Translations under genes and position numbers: made by a program
Source: Glandiceps talaboti
Lineage: Eukaryota; Hemichordata; Enteropneusta; Spengelidae
Direction: 5' to 3'
NCBI RefSeq assembly: GCF_964340395.1
Contig: NC_135552.1
Coordinates: forward strand, 13,778,694-13,842,693
DNA: 64,000 bases
Part shown: positions 12,002 through 25,034 of the stretch, in pieces
Layout: each line of letters opens with the position of its first letter
How positions within the stretch are numbered: the stretch's first letter is position 1
Notes under the pieces: model-generated
Told to the model about the DNA's origin: nothing
What the model saw: the letters and a program-made list of their open reading frames with translations, nothing else
The model's database searches: none

Positions 12002-15000
12002 TTGACTTGAAAGATTCACCAAAAGCAGTACAAATCATTTCATTGTAGATGTCAGCTTCTTTATATAAATGCAGAATTAAAATATCCACGGCTTCACATT
12101 ATGCACATCTGAGTACTAGCAAATAATATATAATAATTACATTATGGTATATATATGTTCTGTTGATCTATTTTACGCTATCTATATATCAGAAACTGTG
12201 AAAAAGAAAACCGAAAATCAAAAAAACAGCCATGCTTTGTAATGCTGGATGATACATTTATCACATTCTTATAAATTCACTCACATTTGATTTGTTCTAA
12301 ACTCATCAAAGAGATAACACATGAGGTGCCATGTTGATGGATGGCAACCCCCCCCCAAAAAAAATGCTCCCTCTGTTTCTAAAGTGTATAAATGTTTTGA
12401 TACTGTTGACTCACCATTAAAACAATCAAGGATAAATGTATAGGTTGTGACAGTTACTTACAAATTCATGAAATAGACATAGAAACGTGAAATATACGTT
12501 CACATCACAGTCACTGATCTGTATTGCTTTGTACAAGCCCCAAACTATAACACAGGTTGCAGTGGATTGTAACCATGACAACACACCATGACCTGGTGAC
12601 CTAAACTTTAACCTTTGACACAGCTGTGCAGCACATACAACTCCTTCACAATAGGATGATGATAATTGAAAACACAACCCTTCACCGAAAAAAAAAAAAA
12701 ATGTATATCACTGATATTCCTACATCTATGAAAATGAACGTCATAATCCATATATTATTAAAATAGTTACTGTTGGTCATACTTGTAATGTTCCCATCAC
12801 TTCAAAGATACAGTATTTGTGCAAAATAAACAAACATTGTATCGCAAGAGTTCTTCTTTTTTTTTTTAAATTTAAGAAACGGCTAATCACAACAAAACTT
12901 CAAATCGTTAATAATTTTTGTACCATGAAATCACTGTCAAACTGTTAATAAATATATTGCCATGTTGTCAAATTTTCACAAAGAATGGAGAACAATACAG
13001 TGAACAACTTTTATCTCAAACTGTCTGAAAAAAAAATGAGCTCAATAACCCCCATCAATAATACACTATGGGTTTAGTCTGAAACGTTTTTTTTAACTAA
13101 GTATATTTGGATGCATTTCTATCAGTCATATGAATGTAAAAATTACACTGTCGTAAAACCGTGCACATTGCATTTTTTTTTTTGCAGTTACAGCGTGAAA
13201 ATTACACTACCTTGATTGCAAGAATGGTGAAATTACAAAATGTTCTCCATAGCTAGAAGAATCTCAGACCGTCTGAGTATGAGTGTATCAATTTGTTCAA
13301 AACTCTGAACTTAGGCCGGAATGCCTATGTCTGGCAAGGCTTCCATGCAGAGGCGACAGCAGTCAGTGCGACTCAATAACAACGCTTCGCAGCTATGCTA
13401 AGTATGACAATTTGTTACGTATTGTTGATCATGAAATGACTGGTTCTGAGTTGCTTTCCAGGGGTAAATGAGCAATCCTTGTTAATCAGACGGTGGTGTC
13501 TCAGTGCAAGCTTGGATAATGGTTACTATATTACTCTGCCCACTTGTAAGGGTTTCTTATCACGACTATCATGAACTTGACCTATAAACAAACCCAGGCT
13601 ACGAACTTGAATATGGACACCTGTAGTACAATAAAACATGGTCTGTGACATGCTTAGGGCATGTCAAGGTGTTACAAATGCGTTCAACTTTCTACAACTA
13701 CTGAATATGTATTCTGACTATACGGTGCAACATGCTACATATAATGAGTGCTGGCAAGTCACAATGTAATCAAAAGTCAGAAACTGGTACCGATAGGTGC
13801 TGTCAAATCTAACAAACTACTGAAAGTGTTCAAATGTTTATTAAAATTTACACAAATCAAATGAAAAGTTATCTTTAGTGTGTTGTGACTATTCCAAGAC
13901 AGCATGCTAGTAAAATCTCACGACGTTTCTTCCCTTCAACTGCCATACAAGTGAACAATGAAACTTTTAACTACTTTCCACAACATACGTACAAGTATGG
14001 TACATGTAGTACTGGTATTTGTGTGTAATGGTGTACTTGATAAAGAGCTGAGCAGACCTTTATATACCGAACAAATCTTCAAAACTTGACAAACCTGTGT
14101 ATTCTGAATTGCTCTGAGCAAAATGTGGTCTTGGAGCAAAAATTGGATTGAACCTTGGTATTTTGACATAATCTGTGTCATCTGATGAATAGATCTGAGG
14201 ATACTGAACAGATTGGGGCAAACCTGTTTAGTCTGCTGAATAATTGAACAGACTTTGGTGTTACAGAAAGACAAGTCTGAACGTTGGTATTCTGGACAGA
14301 TTGAGGCAAACCTGTGTATTCTGAATAACTAAGCAGAATTTGACTGAACCCTGGTATTCTTCATGATTAGATCATGAAAAGCATCCTTGATATGAAGTAA
14401 ACTTATCAAGTTGAATTACTCCTGTCAAGAAATACCAAAAATAACACCTTTTCAGTTCACCAAGTTAGGAACTTAGTTACACCCAACCTAATTAGTCCTA
14501 CTAAATCAAATACCACTGACTACATCTTCAACTCTGTGACTGAACTCCATGAATACAAAGGTCAGGTCAGGTCAGGTCAGGTCAGGTCATCAAAGTACAC
14601 ACGAATGGAATAACCACATCAACAGTACGAGTACCGTCCACAATGACATGAAAACACAGTAAATTACAAGCCGAGTATAAAAATAAACCATCAGGAGAAA
14701 TTTTTTACAGTCCTATTAGTACACATCTCTGGTTAAACTCTTCATATACATACACACTTGTATCTGCAATCAAAATTTCGGGTTTTCTACGATAATCATA
14801 TCTCTCTATTCCGTTTCTATCCGTGGTCCTATCACAACTACATTTCCAGATCAACGTAACGTTAAATTCATTTTGGCTGTGTGTGTTTTTTTTTAAAACA
14901 GTTCATTGTCTTCACAAATTAAACTGTATCTTACTTCTTATTTTTTCTTTAACATTTTTTACATACAAATCAAGAAGTGTTTTTTTTTTCATCTGCGCAA

Positions 15001-15916
15001 CCACAAACAATGAGCTGACAAAGTCACTCTTTGTGTTAATATTTGGTATTTTTGAAATCATTTACATTGATAATACCAGTATACAAGTACGGCTCTCAAT
15101 TTCTAATTAAACTTTCTCATGGATTCTCCCCTCCCCCCAACAATGGTATCAACCTGGATAACTACATTGTTATGTATAGATGTATTTGTTTTATTATTAG
15201 AAACCACAAAACTGAATTCACACCCCCAAGGACTGTCAGGGGAGAACCTTTGAGTATGTACGTTTCTACTGACAGACCACTGCATTACGGAAAATAATTT
15301 TTTTTTTTAAATTCATCAATTCATTTGATTTTTTATAAATTTTTTTTGTTCGTTTTCATTTAATACACTGTAGCATTTGATGCACAAAATCCGAGAAGGA
15401 AATTAACGTAAAGAGGAATCAGTCTGTAAATTTGCTTGACAAAACTCAATACATCAGTCATACCCTCGAAAAAAAAAAAGGCAAAACGGAAAGGAAAGAA
15501 TATACTATATGTTAAGTACTAGTTAAACGTTCTATCAAGGAAAAAACAAAAATTTGCAACAAAATGAATATGTAAAGCAGTCAGCAAAAACAAACCCTTG
15601 TATACCCGATCAAAGTGCTGTGGACATCATCTTTTCCATGTAATTCAAAGATGAACATGATTCGTTCAGATGAACATGATTCGTTCAATTGTGACGATCG
15701 AAAAAACCCAAAAAAACTTAAACTCATAAAGTAGATAAGGAAATCTATGACTAAAACAGTATTAACGTCTCCAGGTAAGTTTTTGAAGTACCTCATCTCA
15801 GCTTTTTTTTCATCTACATCTTAAAACATTATCAGTCTGTGATCAGCACCATATAAAGTCTCTCACACAGTTGGTTTTCAACATAACCGAGCCATGTAAA
15901 AAAAAAAACCACACTG
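12002..15916 (-). other. probable long 3' UTR of the NHERF gene
   Basis: Directly follows the NHERF stop codon. No open frame of interest, no SINE or MITE copy recognised. It contains a GGTCA run (14562-14589) and a degenerate internal repeat around 14083, 14216 and 14303 sharing GGCAAACCTGTGTATTCTG. UTR status is inferred from position only. Confidence 0.35.
14562..14589 (+). repeat. GGTCA pentanucleotide run
   Basis: About five tandem AGGTC units. AGGTCA is also a nuclear receptor half-site, but a simple repeat is the plain reading. Confidence 0.9.
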
Positions 15917-16033
15917 TTACATGTTGTTAAATGCAGCGTATTTCGTTTTCCAATCCATTTTTTCGGGTCTCTTCTTCTTAGCCATTGATCTTGCTCGGGC
16001 CATATCCATCTCCATTGCAGGGGTGGTTGGTGC
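15917..16033 (-). CDS. NHERF1: NHERF last coding exon, ERM-binding tail
   Basis: The acceptor CACAATAG|GCACC opens in phase 0. The exon encodes 38 residues and a TAA stop. The end reads [18 protein letters not shown], which keeps the MDW and the hydrophobic spacing of the EBP50 ezrin-binding helix. The terminal NNM resembles the C-terminal self-ligand of EBP50 only loosely; autoinhibition through PDZ is inference. Confidence 0.9.
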   Translation of the reverse strand, partial: APTTPAMEMDMARARSMAKKKRPEKMDWKTKYAAFNNM

Positions 16034-19000
16034 CTATTGTGAAAAAATACAGAAGACAACACAAGAGTAAGAAACCAGTAGATAAGAGAATTTGGAGTTA
16101 CAAAAAAAAAATTATATAATTTCAAAATAGGTCTCTCCTGGCCTGGAAGTATATCAATTTCAAGACACTCAGATCTTTCCATTGAACACTACATACAGTC
16201 TTTCCATGGAAGGATTTACAGGAATTGCCATTGCTGACATTTACATATTCCACCAACCTAAATGACTAAGGTCTCTCCCTTGAGACAGGAAAATATGGAA
16301 ACCAAGCTACACTTGGGAATATAAACTGAGAAAACAAAATTGCCAAACATATATGAATTCTACATTGAAAATTTATCATTTTATTCATTTTTTTTAGATC
16401 AATATCATTTCTGTAAATAAAGAGTTGGGGCCATTTGAATTATTGAGATTGTTTCTAGATTTACCACAGTATCACAGAGAAGTGGATATTGAAAAAATGT
16501 GATTTTTACTATAAATTTGTCAAGTCAATATTTAGAATGCAAATAAACAGTGGGGTCATATGAACTGTTGAGATTGTTTCTAGACTTACACCAAATCAGA
16601 GAGAAGTGGAAGGAGAATAATTATTATTTGTACTCATGCTTAATGTATTCCCATTCTTTCTGTTAATAACAGTGGGGTCATTTGAAATGTAATTTATTTA
16701 TTTGGTTTCTAGACATCCAAAATATCACACAGAAGTGGATCAGTGTGCCCTCTAAACCAATTTGACGTGCCACTGATGCACAGAATTTCTAGTGACACAC
16801 CAAAATTTGGTGTTCCCCTATCTCTTACTATGCGGTGACTCATAAGAAATGCCAGTTTTTATCATTTTGATTCACAACAACAAAATTTGGCTATCATTAG
16901 TGGGTACACTGAAGTGGATATAGAAAAATTGAAATATCACTATACCAGTATCCTGTCACTCAATATGAATAAGTCACATGAAATATTAACACATATATGG
17001 ACTCCAGATTATCATAACACCAAAACTGATTGGATAATGTTACGTTAGTCGGTATGATATGATATTTGTCCCAGACTATCAACTATCACTTGTATGGCCT
17101 TGAACGAAAAAGACATACAACCTATCATACAGAATTTAAATCATATGAAATATTGATATTAACATTTATGGATTTTAGATTACCCATTTAACATCAACAT
17201 TGATTTCGCCGAGTTGATAGTCAACACAATACTATAATGCAGCATTGCTTATACCTAGTAACTACATGACAAGGTTCTCTCTGTGTATAATAACCTTTCC
17301 CAACACCTAGCACTACTTGAGATATTCTGTGTTTGATCAGTGTCTGCAGAGAGTTAGTAGACAAGGAAAACATTTCAAGCACCATGACTGCACTTTCCTG
17401 TTGTAATGCTATCAGTTTACTCTGTAATAGTCTACAGTGTACTGATCTATACTTGTACAATGTAAGAAAGGAAGGTTTTCTTACACAACACAAGATGGAC
17501 TATCAACTTTCAAACTGAAAATTAAAACGCTAACGACTTCCTCCCTCTGTCATTTCTGTAAAGGTATGAATGTCTTCAATCTATTTTCCATACATCATTT
17601 TTTTTTTCACACACGTTATCATTATTTTATAGAATAACAATTCTGATTTTGAACAGTAAGAAATACAAATAATGTAATATTGGTCAAATTTTGTCTGGAA
17701 ACCATAGTAATATGCTATAATAAATTATTTTGTAAATACGTTGTACATGTTTGTAGTTCCAGGCTGGTTTTGTGTTTTGATTTTCGCCAGAAGTCCCTTC
17801 TAAAATTGATATCAAATATACAGGTAACCTACTCCCCCACCCCATGTGTTCAAATACTGGGGCTGCCATATTGCAATTGACTGAAGCATCACTTTTGTTC
17901 ACTGCTAAGAAGAACAGTATCAAGAGCTTACATCGTACATAACTAGATAATATTGCACCTTAGTTTGATAATATGACCTTTCATAAGTGATGCAGAAACA
18001 CGACCCGGGATGACCTGATTATTACTCCACACAAAATACACAGTATACATGTATATACCAGCAAAATTTGTCGTAATATATTTCTAAATGTTTTGTTTGC
18101 AAATTACATGTACTGTATACTATAATGGTTCCCCTTTGTGTTTACGACTAGTCTGGAACACACGCTCTTTCCAGGTCATTTTAAGTTCTGCCAAAGGAGA
18201 CATGTAACTGTACAATGTATATACAGGCATTGTCTCAAATTAAACTTTCTTACAGCATGGTATGGCAAACATAAAGTCTATATGCTTGCTATCCTGTTCT
18301 TCAATATGGAATGACAATTTGACATACGATAAATGTTAAACATGTTAACAACAACGTCACTTTTTATATTACCGCAGTTTCCCACTGTTCCCAAAAGCAA
18401 TTTACAATTATTACTATATTACTGGGTATTCAAAACCTAGAATCCAGGCGACTTGGGGATTTTGAATTTTGATTTCCCCTCGCGGGGGAAAGTAATGAAT
18501 TCAAAACCTCCAACTGCATGGATTCTAGTCTGGATGCCAACGTGGTTTCTATATAAACCACTGGAGGTGTAAATGTAATGATACCGTATAGGAACTAGAC
18601 TACATGGATTCCATACTAATAGTATATTCAAGACTACAGGTAGGCTATACTTGTCTAACCCTTCACATTCTCATTTACCAAAGTTGGTCATCAAGCAATG
18701 TTCTACAGCAGTGTAACGGAATTGTCCTTTACAAATACTATTCTGTTATACTTGCTGGATTTGTGACACTGCCATGCTACACACTCTTCCCAGCTACCAG
18801 ACCACGAAAGTAGTGGAATCAAGGAACTAGCAATCCATGTGTAGAGTCGACAGGTAGTCTGGTGCCATCCATGGCATTGAATCTCAAAATCTCTCTTTAT
18901 ACTGTACTAAGTTTAAAGCACTCAGATTCTTAGTCTATCTGCTAGACCTTGGATGTTCTTCCGATACAATACGACACACGACCGAACATCGCTATCGAGT

Positions 19001-22000
19001 ATGGAACATCAAGCCCTCACTGCGAACTTCATTCGCTTATAGTATCGAAAGAAAGCCCAAACGTCTAGCAGCAAGACTATCAGATTCTCAGCTAATATGC
19101 TTAAAAAATACAACCATCGCATTACACAGCCCAGTCTAGATGCCAACGAGGTATTGAATCATCTCTAACTCTAATTTCTATCTAATCTAATCTAATCTAA
19201 TAAGAGAGATTTTGAGATTGGATGAAGGATAGCACTAGTTGATACACAGCCTGAAGCTACTTGCCACACCAGCCACATATGTTGACATTGCTATAAAATA
19301 GTGAATATTATATGTACTACTACTAAGTAAATTGACTTAGTGTTTTATGGATACTGAATGACTATTGTAAATTCACCTGGTTACAATCTGGGTCATTTCA
19401 TTGTTGTAAACCTAGTACCAGCACTATACTGTTTCTATACATTGACAATAGTGTGAAAGTGATGGTACAAAGGAGAAGTGCAAACACTCTGGTTTCTTTT
19501 ATTTGATATTCCTAATTGTGACAATGGATTACAACAAGGTTGTCCACTGCTCACTTTGTGAGTAACCCAATATCTGATTATATAGCTGAGGGAGAATCTT
19601 CATACACTATTATACAGTGAAGGTGGAATGTTTACGATCAATGACCTTGGTTTCAATTGAAGTAGATTCTACATATCAATAGGGTTACAGTGGCTTCTTA
19701 CCACTGTAGGTAACACAAACAGCTCTTTACATTTTATGTTTTACAAATATTACAGGTTGTATTTCCTTGTGGCTCAGATTTGGTTACACACATGTATCAA
19801 ATTCATGTATCATGTATCAAATCTGGTTGTCATATTTGGTTTATGTCCCAGAGACTGTCATTTTATCTACCACAAGCTAGTGTTTCCAAAAACTGTCTTT
19901 TTACTACTGTAGGTGACACAAACAACTTGTTGGACAGTTTATGGCTTCCCTATAAATTACAGTTTGTACTTCCTTGTTGGCTCACATTTCAAAAGTTAGA
20001 TTCTATTACATGTACATACATGCATGTATCAAATACATGTACATGTATAATACAAAATGTATAAACTCCAGTCACCAATGTTCCTTCTATTAATATCTAC
20101 ATGTAGTATATAGATACATAATTTACACTTGGGTGAAACAAGACAGGTATATCAGATCAGTTTCCAACATGAAATGAGATAGTAATATCAAAGGCCATCA
20201 TGGGTTATCAAGTGATGTCTATCAGGAATAATTAGAAGTGACAGCTAAGTGACACCTTTTCTAATCAGTATGTGGAGAACAGAGTCAAACGTTTCAGCTG
20301 CAGGACCAATTAACATGAAAATGATATCTTATTTGTCACTGTATTAAGGTTTCAAGATGAAAATCGTAACTAGACAATGAATCATCTGGCTCAATTTCAG
20401 TGAAAGTTTTAAATATTTTCACTGTTGTTGAATAATTCTGTATTTTTGATCTCTCTTATTAGTGGACTCGAACAGATGTTGATCCCAGTATGACAAGGCT
20501 GCCAGCGCTAGATGGGCAGTAACTGATAGGGGATCAGAGGTCAGGTCAGGTCAGATGTTGGATCAGTAGTTTGGTGTCACTTCAGAATATTTCAGAAGTC
20601 CAAATTCATCACATTTAATACTATCCATAACTTAACAATGGATGAATGTAAAGTGGTTTTTACACTGATAGGCACTGAATGCTGGCAAATGAATAATGGC
20701 TTTTATTTTCAAAATCGTCATTATACCCTGTTTTTTTTATCAGAGTTCCTAGTAAGTACGTAGCCTGTCAAAATACAAGACAGGAAATACAGAAGTGGGT
20801 GTAGATGGCTGAGGTCATGATAGCAGAGGATGATTGGTTTGGTAGTTGGTGACAACATTTACAGATTACAACAGGAGCTTTGATAACGTTAGCTAACTAT
20901 GTATACATTTACATTTTTGTCACAAAACTATGACTACCCTCTAACATATTCAGGGTTTCTGCTAAAGACTTGAAGTGTCTTGAAAGGGGCATGGTTCCAG
21001 GTAACTGAGATTGTCAGTGTTGGTCAAAGGGGCAAATCACTGCTGTCAAGCTACATGCATGTATACCCCAAGGGTACATTCATATTCCCTGTATAACCTT
21101 TAAAATATAGGTGTGACAAAGGTGGTGTTGACCAATATCCCTGGTTCCCGTCCTACAGTGTGTGTGGTGCCACGTATGAATTTTTTTTAGAAGATGGACA
21201 AGCTATGTGTTTATCCTCACCAATTATTAACCCTGGCTTTACCCCTATGTGTAGACTGCAAGATAGTTTATCTCATTCAGCCTGGCTGATAGTGTAGCAG
21301 GACTCATGCATCATGTTCTTAGAGACTACATGTACCCCTTTGTCACACGTTGATGATTAATATCACATTACCTTAGCCTTACCTCTATGGCATTGGAGAT
21401 TAACATGACAGTAATGGACAACTTAATTGATTATGATATATGTATTGATTAACCATCACTACATTACACATACAATGTATACATTTTGATTACATTTGAC
21501 ATGAATAATTGCTTTCCATAGGATATTTTAGGCATGATCTCATCATCGCTCAGCCCATAATGTATTGTATTCACCTCACAGGTACAAATGTACAATGTAT
21601 ATCGAAAGGTTAAACAAAGGTGATGTTAATCTGCATCATTTAACAATAAAAATACCAGAGATATCTGGTCTTATCTGACTTTATTCCTCAGCAATATGGC
21701 TATTATTTGTTAATTAAAGGCCAGGGATTCAATCTGAAATTATTGCATAATTGTTTCGACAACTGAGCAATAAGACGTACATCAAATCATTCTTCTGTTC
21801 GAGACCAACTTTTTTCTATAGCTCAGTCTGACAACTGTTTTTCACACCTAAATGTCAATCAGAATCTTAACTGACTCAACCTCTGTTTTCACTTGTCAGA
21901 AAGCCTAGGCATACTACAGGGAATTGCAAAGAAAAACATGGAATTCAAACCATGTTTTCTATGGTAATACTTGTCAATTAGACAGCATAGGTGAATCCAT

Positions 22001-23897
22001 GACATAAACTATAGACCGTCCAAGTACACTGAAATCAGCTGGTCATTTACACTGAAATCAGCTGACTCTTTCTGGTCTGATGGTACTGTGTTTCTTATCC
22101 AAATCTAAGTACAAAGTGTGAATGTGAAAAACAATGAAGTGTATTGTTTACCTCACTTTGCTATAATAATGATCCTCGAAAGGTTTACTGTGAAACATAA
22201 TACTTTCACAAGTATTTCTTGGTTCATTTTAAAACATAAACCAAGTTATTATCAACATTTGCCAAAAAGACACAACATGTCTTTATTTAAACTGCAACAG
22301 TAAATGATCCATCAACTGGTCTATTCATTATTGTGAAATACAATATTTTCATATGCATTCAAATTTAGCAATTATCATTTATTATCATGCAGTTACTTCA
22401 TGAGTTGTGTTATCAGTGTTACTAAGCTTAGAATCAATGGCTTTGAAAAGCTATCCTGTTTTACATGAAAAGACATGACATTTCTTGTGAGGAGTATGGC
22501 TTCCACGATACATGTAGTTTGTACCGTTGAAAGAACATATTTTTATAATGAAACATTTAAAATTGTTCAAATGTACATGTACGTACACAACAAATGGAAT
22601 GTGTGCATTGATTTCTCCATAGCGGACAAATCAATCTACATGTAATTAAAATATATGAGATATTCAACTAACATTGGCATTTTTATGACTCTCATTTATT
22701 TACAGTGAATGTAGACCCCACTATTGACAGTATTGTTTTCTTGAGGAAATTCTCACACAAGTAGGCAGTGAGGGTGACTTGATGTACTCCATTGATCTTA
22801 TAATGGGAGGTTCTCATTCAGGGACTGACAATAGTCTTGGCTTTTGATGTACTGATGTGTCAACGTCTCTCTGACAATCACCTTTCTTCTCAACATGAAA
22901 CGAACAGAGGTTACAGTATGGGTGTACTTTTACTTGAAGGTTAAGGTTAGCCATAGAGAGTCTTGAGTCATTTTTCACTGACAGTGACACCGTTCTTGTA
23001 CATTACACACTGGTCTCGTACATGTACTGGTGAACAAGACAGCCTTGAAGTTGTTCCACACACTGACATGGATCTTTTAGACCAGTCTCCTATACTGATA
23101 AACAAGACAGTCTTGAAGTCTGTTCCCCATCACTCACAGATCTTGTAGACTATCCATGTCCTGGTGAGAAAGTCAAGGTCATTGATTGAACGTTCACCCA
23201 CCCCAGTCTCACCCCAGTCTCGACATGCTACAAGATATTTACACACATATCATGTATTCACATGTTTACATGTGTATAGAATCCGACACTGCATGGATAT
23301 GCCAGGAATGGAAGAAATCTGTAACCTTTACACACTACACATACATTTATCATGTAGAAACAGAATGACTAATTCCAGAATGACAGAAGTCTGGAGCCTT
23401 TGCACTCTCAACGACATGTCATTCCTAGCATCGTCATCCCTAGAATTGTACTGCATGACACATTAACAGGATAGCATAGCATGGATTCAAGGACTGCAAT
23501 CAGAGTAACAATCTAACATTGACTGCCATGTTAGTAGGATTTCCCACTAATCACTACCCCAACATTACTGAGATACTTATAGTAATCTGATCACTGAATA
23601 CAAACCAAATTTAATCATGCATAGAACTGAAAGACATTTTAATATCACGACCACTGACCATTAGTGACATTAACATGGTGTAGTAGTAATACAAACGTGA
23701 TCAAATTAATATTCCCTGTATTCATACTCACGTCACGATCTAAAATCCTAAACAGTATCATTGACTGAACTGGACTAATTGAATTCCAGCGGTGGTGTCA
23801 TTAAAGTCCAACATTATTGACATGTGGTTATTTTTATAATTTAACTAGAAATCATTACCTATTATGAAAATCTGTATCCATTTTCATCTATCAGGCT

Positions 23898-23931
<34 letters not shown>

Positions 23932-24954
23932 AGCTGTTTACTTTAATACATAACATTGGTAAGGTTCGAAATCAAACATTTTTCCCAAAAAACATGTTTT
24001 GATATAATTAATTTTGTGTGATATGGTGCTCAAATTTAACTTATACGCTGGGTAGTCAGATTTAGCCAAAAAGAACTGTTTCAGCTACAATTTCCAGTGG
24101 TCTAACAGACTACCACATTATACATTTCGTAGCCTAGCCCTAGATACCAAGTTTAGAAGTCTATGTGCCCTCGACCACGGCTATATGATATATATGATAT
24201 ATGATATGATACGAAATATTATATGATATATGATATGATATATGACGTATATGTAATAATATATTATATGATACAATATACATGATACAATATGATACAC
24301 ATATGATATATGATATACAATATTATAATATGATTATAATATATTATGATAGGATACGGTATACATGTATGATATATGATATATGATTTTTATGTATTCA
24401 GAACTTTGGCCTCTATGATGAGATTTAAATTTGCAGTGTATTTATGATGGTATATTTATGACATCCATAAATTTCACAAATGATGAACTCAAATTTCCAT
24501 TTTAATGTGTTGTGGTAATTTCACAATTTGAAATCAACACAGAAGGTATGTATATTTTTCAAACAATATTGTGTATCCATGTTTCATTTTTAATATAAAT
24601 GAGATATAAAGTTTATGTGTATTTTTATAATGTCATATTTATGACGTCTATAAATTTATTGAACTGTGAACTAAGAATCACCCTTCACATCATGATTTAT
24701 GGAGAAATGCTCTCATATAGGAGGTGAAATTTTATCATCACTTTTTAACTATATTTACGTAACTTTTAAAATGTACCACTTGTAATTATTCATTGTATTC
24801 AACATTATGTAACCTTTCATGGTAGCTGGTGTTCTGTTAGCTTTAATATTGGTATCTCCTAGTTCCCATTCACACTGTACTTCATACATTAATGGCAATC
24901 CTTTCTTGTGTATGTACATGTATGTATGTATGTATGTATGTATGTATGTATGTA

Positions 24955-25034
<80 letters not shown>

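Noticed and set aside
13283-13471. 62-residue plus-strand frame in the 12-16 kb region
   Set aside because: No similarity to a known family, no splice partners, and the region reads more simply as NHERF 3' UTR on the other strand.
14562-14589. Array of nuclear receptor half-sites (AGGTCA)
   Set aside because: A perfect five-base repeat is better explained as a microsatellite; it lies in a probable 3' UTR.
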